NCBI RefSeq assembly: GCF_900119165.1 | Contig: NZ_FPJG01000006.1 | Coordinates: forward strand, 5,580,001-5,644,000 | Origin: Amycolatopsis australiensis | Lineage (GTDB): Bacteria; Actinomycetota; Actinomycetes; Mycobacteriales; Pseudonocardiaceae | Length of the DNA stretch: 64,000 nt | Reading direction: 5' to 3' | In this document: piece after piece, positions 50,888-64,000 of the stretch | How the letters are laid out: the number at the start of each line of letters is the position of its first letter | How positions within the stretch are numbered: position 1 is the stretch's first letter | Translations under genes and position numbers: made by a program | The notes under the pieces: generated by a model | What the model saw: the letters and a program-made list of their open reading frames with translations, nothing else | Database searches by the model: none | Told to the model about the DNA's origin: nothing

Positions 50888-53287
50888 CCCGGCCCGGCAC
50901 CGCTTCCGAGGCCGTCACCTCGATGCCCACCACGCAGGTGTCGTCGTCGGTGTCGGCCGTGCTGTAGGTCAGCAGCGTGTCCAGCTGGTTCTCCAGCTCG
51001 CCGTCGTGGCGCTCCACCAGGGTGACCAGCCGGGCCACCGTTTCCTGGACCGGGCGGTCGCGGCGCTCGATCAGGCCGTCGGTGTAGATCAGCAGGATGT
51101 CGCCGCCGTCGAGCTGGACTTCTTCCTCCTGGTAGGTCACGTCGCGCACCGCGCCCAGCAGCGAGCCGCGGATCAGCGGCAGCGTCACCGCCGAACCGTC
51201 GCGGTGGCGGACGATCGGCGGCAGGTGCCCGGCCCGCGCCCAGCGCAGCTTCCGGCTCGCCGGGTCGTACACGGCCGTCACGGCGGTCGCCGTGACGTGG
51301 TCGGTCAGGTGGTAGGCCACCAGGTTCAGCCACGTGAGCAGCTGGGCCGGGCCCGCGCCGGTCGCCGCCAGCCCGCGCAGCGCGTTGCGCAGGCTCACCA
51401 TGCCGGTCGCCGCGTCGATGCCGTGCCCGGCGACGTCGCCCACGCACAGCAGGACCTCGCCGGTCGGCAGCGCGACCGCGTCGTACCAGTCGCCGCCGAC
51501 CAGGTGCTCCTTCTCGGCGGGCCGGTAGCGGACCGCGGCACGCAGGCCCGGCATGGCGATCGGGCCCTTCGCCGGCGGCATGATCGCGCGCTGCAGCTGC
51601 AGGGTGAGCCGGTTGCGCTCGATCGCCTCCTGCTCGGTCTCGGCCAGCCGGTCCCGCGTCGCGGCCAGCGCCACTTCCGTCCAGTGCTGCGCCGAGACGT
51701 CCTGGTAGGCCCCGCGGACCGCGACCAGCTCGCCGCGGCTGTCCGTGACCGGCTCGGCGACCACCCGGATGTACCGGGCGACGCCGTCGGAGCGCTGCAG
51801 CCGGAACGCCGTCGACGACGGGCGCTTGTGGTGCAGCACCGCGCGCAGGAACCGGCCGATCGCCGGCTCGTCGTCGGGGTGCGCGTGCGCGGCCAGCTCG
51901 TGCAGCGACAACGGGGTCGCGGTCGGCGGCAGGCCGTAGAGCGAGAACAGCTCGGTGTTCCAGGTGATCGCGCCGGTCACCACGTTCTCCTCGAAGCCGC
52001 CGATGCGGCCGAGCCGCTGGGCGTGCTGCAGGAGCACGGCGAGCTTCGCGGCTTCGTCCTGGATGCGCAGGATCAGCAGCACGTTGCCGGCGAAGCGGGT
52101 CACGCTGACGTCGGTCAGCACCGTCAGCGGCACCTTGTCCACCAGGGTCGTGACGGCCATGCTGTCGGCGCGGAACGGCTCACCGGTGGCGTAGACCCGC
52201 TGGATCATGTCCAGCAGGCCGCTCTCCTCGGCCGCGAGCGGGTAGGTCTCCAGCAGCCGCGTGCCGACGATCCGGCTGCGGGGCCTGCCGCCGGGGTCGG
52301 CGAACCGGACGTTGGCGTGGTGGATGCGGAAGTCGCTCAGCTGCCCGCCGTCCAGGCACGGCGAGAGCAGCACGGCCGGGTCGTGCAGGCCGTCGACGAA
52401 GTCCACCAGCTCCCCGAGGAAGTCGCCCGAGCCGTCGGCGGCCACCGGAGCGACCACGCCGTCCCACGTGTCGAGCGTGTGCGCGCACAGCTCGGCCAGC
52501 GCCTCCAGCTGGCGGCGCTGCCGCCCCGGCTCGGCCGGCAGCGGGTCGGGCCAGCACATCTCGACGACGCCGATGATCCGGCCGCCGGTGCCGGTGGGCA
52601 CGGCCACGCGGCCGCCCCCGGCCAGCGTGTGCTGCCCGATCGACGGCAGCCCCGCACCGGTCAGGGTCGGGAACCACACGAGGTCGCGCTCGGTCAGCGC
52701 GCTGCGGGCGGGGGTCGCCACGCCGGGCGGGACGTACCGCCAGCGCGCGGCCTCCTCGGCCGAAAAACCCGCCGAGCCGGCCAGGGTCAGCGACCCGTCG
52801 GGCCCGGCGAGCCACACCGCGACCGCGGTCGCGCCGAGCGGACGCAGCGCGTGCTCCAAAATGGACTCCGCGACGCGCTGGGTGTCGCCCGCCGCCAGCA
52901 CGCCGCTTTCGGCGGTGCGCAGCCGCACCGCGACGGACTCCTCGCCGTCGGCGCGGGCCAGGAACTCCTGCGTCACCTCGGTGATCTTGTCTTCGGCGGC
53001 TTCCCCGACGACGTCCGCGGCGAACTCCAGCGGCGTCATCCCCGCGCGTTCGGCGAGGGACTCCAGCTGCCGGGCGGCGTCGCCGGGCGTGCAGTGCAGG
53101 CGTTCCATCAGCACGCCCTTGGCCAGCTCGATCAGCGCGCGGCCGTCCGCGACGGCGTGCGCGTGGTCGACTTCGCCGCGCAGGCGGGCGACGGTGTCGG
53201 CGAGCCGGGCGAGGTTCGCGGACACCTCGGCGGGCGACGGCAGCACCGGCACGCCCTGCTCTTCGGCAGCCAACGCCTTGTCCCCGC

Positions 53288-53291
<4 letters not shown>
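50877..53291 (-). CDS. ANTAR-GAF-PAS-PP2C phosphatase
   Basis: An 804-residue signalling phosphatase. ANTAR-type RNA-binding motif at about 52-95 (RALIELAKGVLMERLHCTPGDAARQL), GAF domain (about 115-285), a second sensor segment (about 300-390), PAS (about 405-515, with HAHPDDEPAI), a coiled linker, and a SpoIIE/PP2C domain (about 575-795) with GGDWYDA and GDVAGHGIDAATGM metal-binding aspartates. It is coupled to the hybrid kinase by a GTGA overlap. Probable role: dephosphorylating an anti-anti-sigma factor in a partner-switching pathway, with the ANTAR unit as an added RNA-level output. No anti-sigma gene is nearby. Confidence 0.88.
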
Positions 53292-57853
<4,562 letters not shown>

Positions 57854-58159
57854 CCGCCACCCGTTTCTTCGCTTGTCGTCGCCGCGGCACCGTCCCGGTG
57901 TGCGCACCGGATGGTCCAGCATAGTGCAGCTGCACTATGCTGGACCGCAACGGTTGAGCAACCAGCCGGGCCCGTGTCCGTGCGCGTCCCCCAGGTGGTC
58001 CTCCCGAGTCTTTCCTTCCCTGCCAGGCCATCCGCCTGCGTTGACCCGTTCGGCTGAATGGCGGCACGGGTCGCGGTGACGTGCGCCCGACGCCGTCGCC
58101 CGATTCGGCGCGCCCGCGGTCGAGTCGTGAGTGGACAGTGCACTGTGGAGGGTCGGCGG
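57854..58159. other. Intergenic region upstream of the hybrid kinase
   Basis: This 306-bp gap lies between the corA 3' end and the kinase start. It holds the 34-bp palindrome at 57913-57946 and a short CAGTGCACTG palindrome at 58136-58145. No convincing gene is seen. Confidence 0.6.
57913..57946 (-). promoter_or_regulatory. Perfect 34-bp palindrome in the kinase promoter region
   Basis: Arms GGTCCAGCATAGTGCAG (57913-57929) and its exact complement (57930-57946) meet without a spacer. The centre is unusually AT-rich for this DNA, and each strand contains TATGCT, usable as a -10 box. It ends 59 bp before the kinase ATG at 57853. A dimeric regulator site is more likely than a terminator, because there is no loop. 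Confidence 0.7.
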
Positions 58160-59176
58160 TCAGAGCCAGTCCTTCTTCTTGAACAGGCCGTAGAGCCCGG
58201 CCGAAAGCACCAGCATTACGGCCGTGGAGGTCCAGAACCCGGCGGGCGTGCCGTTGCCGGGATAAGGGACGTTCTGGCCGTAGAACCCGGTCACCGCGGT
58301 GGGCACCGCGATCACCGCCGCCCAGCCGGTGACCTTCTTCATGATCAGGTTCAGCCGGTTGCCCTGCAGGTTCAGCTGCGTCTCGCGGATCGTGCCCACC
58401 AGCTCCCGCAGCGACTCGGTCTGCTCCGCGGCCTGGCGGGCGTGGTCGTGGACGTCCTCGAAGTAGGGCCGGGTCAGCTCGCCGGCCAGCTTCAGGTCCG
58501 GCCGCATCAGGGAGCTGATCACCTCGCGCATCGGCAGCACCACCTTGCGCAGCGCGGTCAGGCTCTTGCGCAGCCGGAACGAGCGCCGCTGCAGCTGCGA
58601 CTGGTCCGGGCGGTCGTCGAAGACGAGGTCTTCCAGCGCCTCGACCTGCTCGTCGAGCGCCTGGACGGCCTCGTAGTGCCCGTCGACGACGAAGTCGAGC
58701 AGGCCGTGCACCAGGAACGGCACGCCGGCCTGGGTCAGCTCGGTGTTCTGGTCCCAGCGGCGCACGACCGCCTCGATGTCGAAGCCGTCGTCCTTGCGCA
58801 CCGTCACCAGCGCGTTCCGGGTGATGAACGCCGCCAGCTCGGACGTCGCGAGGCTGCCGGTCTCCGCTGCGAACCGGACCGCGTAGGCGGTGAGGAAGGC
58901 GTGCCCGTCGTAGCGGTCGAGCTTGGGCCGCTGACGCTCGTGCACGGCGTCCTCGACGGCGAGCCGGTGCAGGCCCAGTTCGGCGGCGAGCTCGGCGAGG
59001 TCCGCTTCGGACGGCTCGCAGAGGTCCACCCACACGGCGGTGCCCGGATCGGCGAGGAAGTCGGAGACGTCGGCGACCGGGAAGTCCGCTTTCTGCAGGA
59101 CGCCGTCGCGGTAGGCCCGGGTTCTGGTCACCCGGGGTGAGTGCCCGATCGGGGCGGTGTTCACACGCGGCGCCAT
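58160..59176 (-). CDS. corA: CorA-family divalent cation transporter
   Basis: A 338-residue Mg2+/Co2+ channel-type transporter. A large cytoplasmic N-terminal domain (about 1-275) with coiled helices is followed by two membrane helices (about 282-302 and 312-330) and the basic end FKKKDWL. The selectivity motif, normally YGMN, reads FYGQN here, a variant seen in some actinobacterial members. TACGAT (59193-59188) lies 11 nt before the ATG, giving a very short leader; GTG codons a few residues in are alternatives. Divergent from an AraC gene. Confidence 0.9.
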   Translation of the reverse strand: MAPRVNTAPIGHSPRVTRTRAYRDGVLQKADFPVADVSDFLADPGTAVWVDLCEPSEADLAELAAELGLHRLAVEDAVHERQRPKLDRYDGHAFLTAYAVRFAAETGSLATSELAAFITRNALVTVRKDDGFDIEAVVRRWDQNTELTQAGVPFLVHGLLDFVVDGHYEAVQALDEQVEALEDLVFDDRPDQSQLQRRSFRLRKSLTALRKVVLPMREVISSLMRPDLKLAGELTRPYFEDVHDHARQAAEQTESLRELVGTIRETQLNLQGNRLNLIMKKVTGWAAVIAVPTAVTGFYGQNVPYPGNGTPAGFWTSTAVMLVLSAGLYGLFKKKDWL

Positions 59177-59187
59177 TGTCGCCGAAG

Positions 59188-59210
59188 ATCGTATCGCTTA
59201 TCGTATACGA
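59188..59210. promoter_or_regulatory. Divergent promoter with TCGTATACGA palindrome
   Basis: Contains two ATCGTAT direct repeats 12 bp apart (59188-59194, 59200-59206), the second inside the perfect palindrome TCGTATACGA (59201-59210). This shape is typical of GntR/FadR-family operators. It lies between corA and the AraC gene and includes -10-like hexamers in both directions. Confidence 0.5.
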
Positions 59211-59243
59211 CACTGCTCCCCTCTCGACGCTGCGAGGTGACCC

Positions 59244-60188
59244 GTGCCCGCCCCCACGACCCTGATCGCCCGCGACTTCACCGAGTTCCGCACCGCCGTC
59301 TCGCAGTCGTTCGTCCCGCTGCACGTGACGGCGGGCGGCGACGGCTTCCGCGGCCGCATCCGCTCGTCGGCCGCCGACGAGGTGCAGGTCTCCGAGGTCA
59401 CCGCGGCACCGCACGTCGTCGAGCGCACGCCCGAGCTGATCGCGCGCGGCGAACGGCGCTACTACAAGCTGAGCCTGATCCTGGCCGGCACCGGGCTGCT
59501 GGTGCAGGACGACCGCCAGGCCGTGCTGCGGCCCGGCGACGTCGCCCTCTACGACACGCACCGGCCGTACTCGCTGGTGTTCGAAGAGGACTTCCGGACG
59601 CTGGTCGTGATGTTCCCGCAGCGGCTGATCGACCTGCCCGCGGAACTCGTCGGGCGGCTGACGGCCGTGCGCATGTCGGGCAAGGAGGGCGTCGGCAACG
59701 TCGTCGTGCCGTTCCTCGCGCAGCTCGGGACCAACCTCGAGCAGCTGGCCGGCCCGGCGGGCGCGCGGCTGGCGCACAGCGCGGTCGACCTGCTGTCGAC
59801 GCTGGTGGCCACCGAGCTGGACCTCGCGGCCGCCAACGCCGACCCGCACCACGAGCTGATGCGCCGGATCCGCGCGCACATCGACGCGAACCTGCACTCC
59901 CCCGACCTGAGCCCGGCGCGGATCGCGGCCGAGCACTTCATCTCGACCCGGCACCTGCACGGGCTGTTCCAGGAGCAGGGCACCACGGTCGCCGGCTGGA
60001 TCCGCACCCGGCGGCTGGAGCACTGCCGCCGCGACCTGCTCGACCCCGTGCACGCCGGCCGCCCGGTCGCCGCGATCGCCGCGCGCTGGGGATTCGTCGA
60101 CGCCGCCCACTTCAGCCGGGTGTTCAAGAGCGCGTTCGGCCGGGCGCCCAGCGAGCTGCGCCGGGAGTTGACCGTCAGCGTCCGGTAG
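59244..60188 (+). CDS. AraC-family regulator with AraC_binding_2 domain
   Basis: A 314-residue activator. The N-terminal cupin-like domain (about 15-190) contains YKLSLILAGTGLLVQDDRQAVLRPGDVALYDTHRPYSL, characteristic of the AraC_binding_2 (NitR/FeaR-like) class. The C-terminal 100 residues hold the two HTH motifs (IAAEHFISTRHLHGLFQEQG and IAARWGFVDAAHFSRVFKSAFG). GTG 59244 has GAGGTGA upstream. FeaR-like relatives control amine and nitrile catabolism, consistent with the MoaF-type gene that follows; this link is inference. Confidence 0.88.
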   Translation: MPAPTTLIARDFTEFRTAVSQSFVPLHVTAGGDGFRGRIRSSAADEVQVSEVTAAPHVVERTPELIARGERRYYKLSLILAGTGLLVQDDRQAVLRPGDVALYDTHRPYSLVFEEDFRTLVVMFPQRLIDLPAELVGRLTAVRMSGKEGVGNVVVPFLAQLGTNLEQLAGPAGARLAHSAVDLLSTLVATELDLAAANADPHHELMRRIRAHIDANLHSPDLSPARIAAEHFISTRHLHGLFQEQGTTVAGWIRTRRLEHCRRDLLDPVHAGRPVAAIAARWGFVDAAHFSRVFKSAFGRAPSELRRELTVSVR

Positions 60189-60245
60189 TTGCCCGGCAGC
60201 GCGTGACCGCTCGCCCGGACGGGTGGCCCAGCCGACGATGAGGCC

Positions 60246-61013
60246 ATGCCCGAAGCCCCCACCGACGGCTGGCGCACCTACGACGAGTTCGCCGCCGGGA
60301 TCGCCACCTACCGCCTGCCGAACGTCGACCTCGCCGGCCGGGCCGTCACGATCACCCTCGACGACGGCGAAGTCCTCGAGCTGAGCTTCTCCGACGCCGG
60401 CCGGGTCGTCCGCAACGGCGTCGAGGACCCGTACGACGCGGTCGCCGTGCGCGACGACGTCTTCTTCGTGAACCTGCCGTTCGAGAGCGTCGACGGCGAA
60501 GCGCTGACCGTCGTGTACTCGACGACGACCCACCGCGCGCTCGCCGTCCGCTCGGTGATCGGCGCCGAAGACATCGAGGGCGTTCCCCGCGTCTCCCAGC
60601 GGTTCTCCGCCGGCGTGACCGGCGGCGGAACGCCGTCCGGCGCCGCGCCCGGGCCGTCGCGCGACCTGATCGGCAAGCGGAACCTCTACCGCTACAGCCC
60701 CGACCACCTCTACGAGCACGTCTACGTCTCGTCGGAGCGCTACGCGTGGCAGTGCCTCGAAGGCGTGCAGCGCGGGCACGGCGACATGGACCTGTCCACG
60801 GTGTGGAAGTTCGCCGACGGGCTGTACCTGTTCTGCTTCCGCGAGTTCCGCATCGCCGTGGCGAGCGTGTGGCTGCACGACCTCGGCTACGCCCTGCGCA
60901 CCACCGGCGTCTTCCTCGGCCTCACCGGCGACGGCCGGTCCGAGCACTCCCGCGCCGGCGGGCACATCTACCCGCTGGGCTCGGTGGCCTACCCCGACGC
61001 CCAGCCCGTCTGA
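60246..61013 (+). CDS. MoaF-family protein
   Basis: A 255-residue protein with paired MoaF N- and C-terminal domains (lipocalin-like beta barrels): LAGRAVTITLDDGEVLELSFSDAGRV in the first half and LYEHVYVSSERYAWQCLEGVQRGHGDMDLSTVWKFADGLYLFCFREF in the second. MoaF was named from the Klebsiella monoamine regulon; despite the name it is not a molybdopterin enzyme. The catalytic role is unknown. GACGAT lies 6 nt before the ATG. It is probably the first enzyme gene of the operon leading to the importer. Confidence 0.8.
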   Translation: MPEAPTDGWRTYDEFAAGIATYRLPNVDLAGRAVTITLDDGEVLELSFSDAGRVVRNGVEDPYDAVAVRDDVFFVNLPFESVDGEALTVVYSTTTHRALAVRSVIGAEDIEGVPRVSQRFSAGVTGGGTPSGAAPGPSRDLIGKRNLYRYSPDHLYEHVYVSSERYAWQCLEGVQRGHGDMDLSTVWKFADGLYLFCFREFRIAVASVWLHDLGYALRTTGVFLGLTGDGRSEHSRAGGHIYPLGSVAYPDAQPV

Positions 61014-61024
61014 AGGAGCCGTAC

Positions 61025-61420
61025 TTGTCCACTGTGGACGTGATCCGCGCGCACTACGCCGCCAGCGACCGGGGCGACCTGACCGGCATGCTCGCCCCGG
61101 TCGGCCCGCAGACGACGTGGACCGAGGCCGCCGGCTTCCCCTACGCCGGCACCTACACCGGCCCCGAGCAGGTGCGCCGCCACGTTTTCGAGCCGATCGG
61201 CCGGGACTGGGCGCACTACCGCTTCACCCTCGCCGACCTCCTCGACGCCGGCGACACCGTGGTCGGCGTCGGCACCTACACCGGCACCCACCGCCGGACC
61301 GGCAAGTCGTTCACCGCCCGCGTCGCGCACCTGTGGCGGTTCGAGAACGGCGAAGTCACCTCGTTCGAGCAGATCGTCGACTCCGCGCCCGTCGTGGCCG
61401 CGGCCCGGGAGCAGTCATGA
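61025..61420 (+). CDS. NTF2-like (SnoaL-type) protein
   Basis: A 131-residue alpha+beta-barrel protein: VIRAHYAASDRGDLTGMLAPVGPQTTWTEAAGFPYAGTYTGPEQVRRHVF and RVAHLWRFENGEVTSFEQIVD match the SnoaL/NTF2 superfamily, used as isomerases, dehydratases or binding proteins for small hydrophobic ligands. TTG 61025 follows AAGGAG. The stop overlaps the binding-protein ATG (ATGA), so it is coupled to the ABC importer. With MoaF it probably modifies the imported compound. Confidence 0.82.
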   Translation: MSTVDVIRAHYAASDRGDLTGMLAPVGPQTTWTEAAGFPYAGTYTGPEQVRRHVFEPIGRDWAHYRFTLADLLDAGDTVVGVGTYTGTHRRTGKSFTARVAHLWRFENGEVTSFEQIVDSAPVVAAAREQS

Positions 61421-62586
61421 GAAAAATCCTTCCCGTCCTGGCGGCCGCCGCCCTCCTCGCCGCGGGCTGCGCCGGGTCCGAAGCCGGCGGCAGCGGGCCG
61501 ATCGTCGTCGGCTCGGTCAACGCGCTCAGCGGCGCGGCCACCTTCCCGGAGGCTTCGCGGGCGGCGAAGGCAGTGTTCGACGCGGCCAACGCCGCCGGCG
61601 GGGTCAACGGCCGCACGATCGAGTACAAGGCGATCGACGACAAGGGCGATCCGGCGGCCGCCGCGGCCGCGGCCCGCGAGGTGGTCGGCGGCGACCACGC
61701 GGTCGCGCTCGTCGGGTCGTCCAGCCTGATCGAGTGCGAGATCAACGCCAAGTACTACGAGCAGCAGAAGATCCTGTCCGTGCCGGGCATCGGCGTCGAC
61801 CCGGCGTGCTTCTCGAGCCCGAACATCGCGCCGGCGAACGTCGGGCCGTTCCACGACATGACGCTCACCCTGCTGTACGGGTCGGAGACGCTGAAGCTCG
61901 ACAACATCTGCGCGCTGCTGGAGATCGCGGGCAACACGCTGCCCGCGTACCAGGCCGCGATCGACGAGTGGACGAAGGTCACCGGGAAGAAGCTGAAGTA
62001 CGTCGACGCGACCGTGCCCTACGGCGGCTCCGACTACACGTCCTACATCGTCAAGGCGCGGGCCGCGGGGTGCCGGGCGATCACCGTGAACCCGGTCGAG
62101 CCCGACTCGATCGGCCAGCTCAAGGCCGCGCAGGCGCAGGGCTGGAACGACGTCACCTGGCTGCTGCTGACCAGTGTCTACAGCGAGAACTACGCGAAGG
62201 CGATCTCGAACGCCGGCGCCGGGGTGTACGTGCCGGCCGAGTTCTACCCGTTCACCGACGCCGGCGCCCCGGCGAACCGGCAGTGGCGGGAGCTGATGGT
62301 GAAAAACGGCATCCCGCTGACGTCGTTCAGCCAGGGCGGCTACCTGGCGGCGAAGTACTTCCTCGACGTCCTGCGCGGGATCAAGGGCGACATCACCCGC
62401 GAGTCCGTCACGAAGGCGCTGCGGGGGATGCAGCCGATCAGCGACCCGATGGTCGGCACGCCGTACGTGTTCGGCCCGGCGCAGGCGCACCACGACAACA
62501 CCGCGGGCTGGCCGATCAAGCTGGCCACCGGCACGAACAAGTGGGAGCCGGCCGCGCAGGACTGGCTCCGCATCCCGAAGCAGTAG
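61417..62586 (+). CDS. Branched-chain-type ABC substrate-binding lipoprotein
   Basis: A 389-residue receptor of the LivJ class. Lipobox AAGCAG (Cys near 18), then IVVGSVNALSGAATFPEASRAAKAVFDAANAAGGVNGR and VGSSSLIECEINAKYYEQQKILSVPGIGVDP of the type I fold. The class binds not only amino acids but also aromatic acids, amides, urea and other small acids. It is coupled to the NTF2-like gene upstream and followed 10 bp later by permease genes, so the ligand is presumably the substrate of the MoaF/NTF2 pair. Its identity is unknown. Confidence 0.88.
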   Translation: MRKILPVLAAAALLAAGCAGSEAGGSGPIVVGSVNALSGAATFPEASRAAKAVFDAANAAGGVNGRTIEYKAIDDKGDPAAAAAAAREVVGGDHAVALVGSSSLIECEINAKYYEQQKILSVPGIGVDPACFSSPNIAPANVGPFHDMTLTLLYGSETLKLDNICALLEIAGNTLPAYQAAIDEWTKVTGKKLKYVDATVPYGGSDYTSYIVKARAAGCRAITVNPVEPDSIGQLKAAQAQGWNDVTWLLLTSVYSENYAKAISNAGAGVYVPAEFYPFTDAGAPANRQWRELMVKNGIPLTSFSQGGYLAAKYFLDVLRGIKGDITRESVTKALRGMQPISDPMVGTPYVFGPAQAHHDNTAGWPIKLATGTNKWEPAAQDWLRIPKQ

Positions 62587-62596
62587 GAGGACGTTC

Positions 62597-63457
62597 ATGC
62601 TGCAGGGCGCTCTGGCCGGTCTCGCCGCCGGCGGCCTTTACGCGGTGCTCGCGGTGTGCCTGACGCTGATGTCGCGCCTGGTGCGCGTGGTCAACTTCGC
62701 GCAGTCCGCGACCGGCATGTTCGGCTGTTACGTCGCGGTGTTCCTGGCTGTCCACCTCGGACTGCCGGAGTGGGCGGCGACGCTCGCCGGGATCGTGCTC
62801 GGCGGGGCGCTGAGCGCGGTGCTGGGCTGGATCGTCTCGACGTGGCTCGCCGAGGCGGACACCGGCACCCGCTCGGCGGTGACCGTCGCGGTGCTCCTGC
62901 TGCTGATCTCACTGGCGTTCATCCTGTTCGGGAACAAGCCGCAGCCGTTCCGCCCGCTGCTGGCCGGGCCGGCGTTCACCGCCGGCGGCGTGGTGGTCAG
63001 CCAGGTCACCGTCGTCACGGTCGCGCTGGCCGTGCTGGTGGCGCTCGGCTGCCGCACGGTGCTGGCCCGCACGGCCCTCGGCGTCCGGCTGCGGGCGCTG
63101 TCGGAGCGGCCGACCACGGCGGAGCTGCTGGGCATCCCGGCCCGGCCGCTGTCGGTCGGCGTCTGGACGGCGACCGGGGTGATCGCGACGCTCGCCGTCT
63201 CGATCGTCGCGCCTTCGCAGTCGAACGACCCGACGTCGCTGGCGATGCTCGTGGTGCCGGCCGCGGCCGCCGCCCTGCTCGGCGGGTTCAGGCGGCTGGA
63301 CCTGGCCGTGGCCGGCGGCCTGGTGCTGGGCATGGCCCAGGGCGCGGTCGCCCAGTCCGACAAGCTGTCGGTGCTGCGCTACTTCCTCCCGTTCCTGGTC
63401 ATCGTGGCGCTGCTGCTGTGGACGCAGCGCAAGGAGGTGTGGGATGCGGCTCGCTGA
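62597..63457 (+). CDS. Branched-chain-type ABC permease, LivH-like
   Basis: A 286-residue permease with about eight hydrophobic segments. GALAGLAAGGLYAVLAVCLTLMSRLVRVVNFAQSATGMFG is the LivH signature (usually NxAhG; here NFAQSATG), and LGVRLRALSERPTTAELLGIPARPLSVGVWTATG is the cytoplasmic coupling loop. AGGAGG precedes ATG 62597. The stop lies 14 bp inside the next permease gene. Confidence 0.88.
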   Translation: MLQGALAGLAAGGLYAVLAVCLTLMSRLVRVVNFAQSATGMFGCYVAVFLAVHLGLPEWAATLAGIVLGGALSAVLGWIVSTWLAEADTGTRSAVTVAVLLLLISLAFILFGNKPQPFRPLLAGPAFTAGGVVVSQVTVVTVALAVLVALGCRTVLARTALGVRLRALSERPTTAELLGIPARPLSVGVWTATGVIATLAVSIVAPSQSNDPTSLAMLVVPAAAAALLGGFRRLDLAVAGGLVLGMAQGAVAQSDKLSVLRYFLPFLVIVALLLWTQRKEVWDAAR

Positions 63458-64000
63458 ACGGTTCCTGCCGCTGCTGGTCGCGGCGGCCGCGATCGGGGTC
63501 GGCTACGCGCTGAGCGTGGGACTGGCCGGGTACTTCGTCTACCTCGGGGTGAGTGCCGTCGTCGCGGCGATCGCCCTGCTCGGGCTCGGCGTCGTGACCG
63601 GGACGGCCGGGATGATCTCGCTGTGCCAGCTGACTTTCGCCGCGGTCGGCGCGTTCGTGGTCTCGGCGTGCAACGTCGCCGGCGTGCCCGGCGGGTTCGT
63701 CGTGTGGCTGGTCCTCGGCGGCCTGGCGGCCGCCGTCGCGGGCGTGCTCGTCGGGCTGCCCGCGTTGCGGCTGCGGGGCATCACGCTGGCCGTGGTCACC
63801 CTCGGCCTGGCCGCGGCCGCCGACCTGACCCTGGTGCAGATCCAGTTCCCGGGCGCCACCCAAGGGCTCTCGGTCGAGCGGCCGGACGCGTTCTCCGACG
63901 ACCGGGCGTACTTCTTCTTCGCCGTCCTCGTGCTGGCCGGCTGCGGGCTGGGCGTGCACTTCCTGCGCCGCGGCCGCTGGGGCAGCAGCTGGCACCTCGT
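63444..64000 (+). CDS. Branched-chain-type ABC permease, LivM-like (partial)
   Basis: Cut by the right edge; 185 codons are visible without a stop. The frame from ATG 63444, after AAGGAGG, encodes hydrophobic segments and the LivM signature GLGVVTGTAGMISLCQLTFAAVGAF, then GLPALRLRGITLAVVTLGLA and RRGRWGSSWHL, the start of the coupling loop. It overlaps the LivH-like gene by 14 bp. ATP-binding genes are expected beyond the edge. Confidence 0.85.
   Translation, partial: MRLAERFLPLLVAAAAIGVGYALSVGLAGYFVYLGVSAVVAAIALLGLGVVTGTAGMISLCQLTFAAVGAFVVSACNVAGVPGGFVVWLVLGGLAAAVAGVLVGLPALRLRGITLAVVTLGLAAAADLTLVQIQFPGATQGLSVERPDAFSDDRAYFFFAVLVLAGCGLGVHFLRRGRWGSSWHL

Overview
The window is chromosomal DNA of a high-GC actinomycete. 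GTG and TTG starts are frequent, -10 boxes are of the TANNNT type and often sit 6-8 nt before a start codon. It carries a SARP/AfsR regulator, an NDMA-dependent alcohol dehydrogenase, a Rv2466c-type DsbA protein and LacI-controlled secreted glycosidases. Together these suggest Pseudonocardiaceae, most likely Amycolatopsis or a close relative (inference from gene content, no search done). I see no tRNA, rRNA, CRISPR array, insertion sequence or phage genes. It reads as an accessory/catabolic chromosomal arm.

Layout. 0-6 kb: SOS-controlled dinB, a Cys-rich protein, a 2H phosphoesterase, a three-gene XRE / ImmA-like metallopeptidase / membrane-protein module with duplicated operators, and a divergent AraC-VOC pair. 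6-14.6 kb: glycan degradation. A secreted two-CBM32 glycosidase diverges from a DUF1996-DUF305 operon. A large GH31 enzyme with two CBM35-like inserts follows, then the LacI regulator whose own promoter carries the same GAGAGCGCTCTC palindrome as the divergent promoters. 14.7-17.5 kb: a membrane protein with a DesK/DesR-type two-component pair and a DsbA-family protein. 17.5-32.3 kb: a complete L-rhamnose locus. It holds the ABC importer (rhaTPQS), mutarotase, isomerase, fused aldolase/dehydrogenase, a second fucose/arabinose-type isomerase and the kinase, with a divergent LacI regulator followed by a Tat-exported GH2 enzyme and an 84-bp tandem repeat.

32.3-43.8 kb: a DUF488 protein, a conserved hypothetical, a SARP with an 11-bp-phased heptamer array in front of it, an acyl-CoA synthetase, a secreted M1 peptidase, a fructosamine-kinase-like protein, an HNH lipoprotein and a tail-anchored membrane protein. 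43.9-47 kb: a GAF/AAA/Fis activator with degenerate ATPase motifs and the NDMA-dependent alcohol dehydrogenase it probably controls. 47-50.9 kb: a pyruvate oxidase-type TPP enzyme divergent from a LysR regulator, and a Ca2+/H+ antiporter. 50.9-58 kb: a signalling pair, an ANTAR-GAF-PAS-PP2C phosphatase translationally coupled to a 1,521-residue hybrid kinase with seven HAMP repeats encoded by an exact 276-bp DNA period. A perfect 34-bp palindrome lies in its promoter region. 58-64 kb: a CorA transporter divergent from an AraC regulator. The AraC gene leads an operon of MoaF-like, NTF2-like and branched-chain-type ABC importer genes that runs off the right edge.

How it works together: most of the window is uptake and breakdown of plant or microbial glycans and sugars, each block with its own local regulator and visible palindromic operator. 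Two large signalling systems and one secondary-metabolism-type regulator are interspersed. The least explained parts are the XRE-ImmA-membrane module, the HAMP-kinase/phosphatase switch, the SARP array and the MoaF/NTF2 transport operon.
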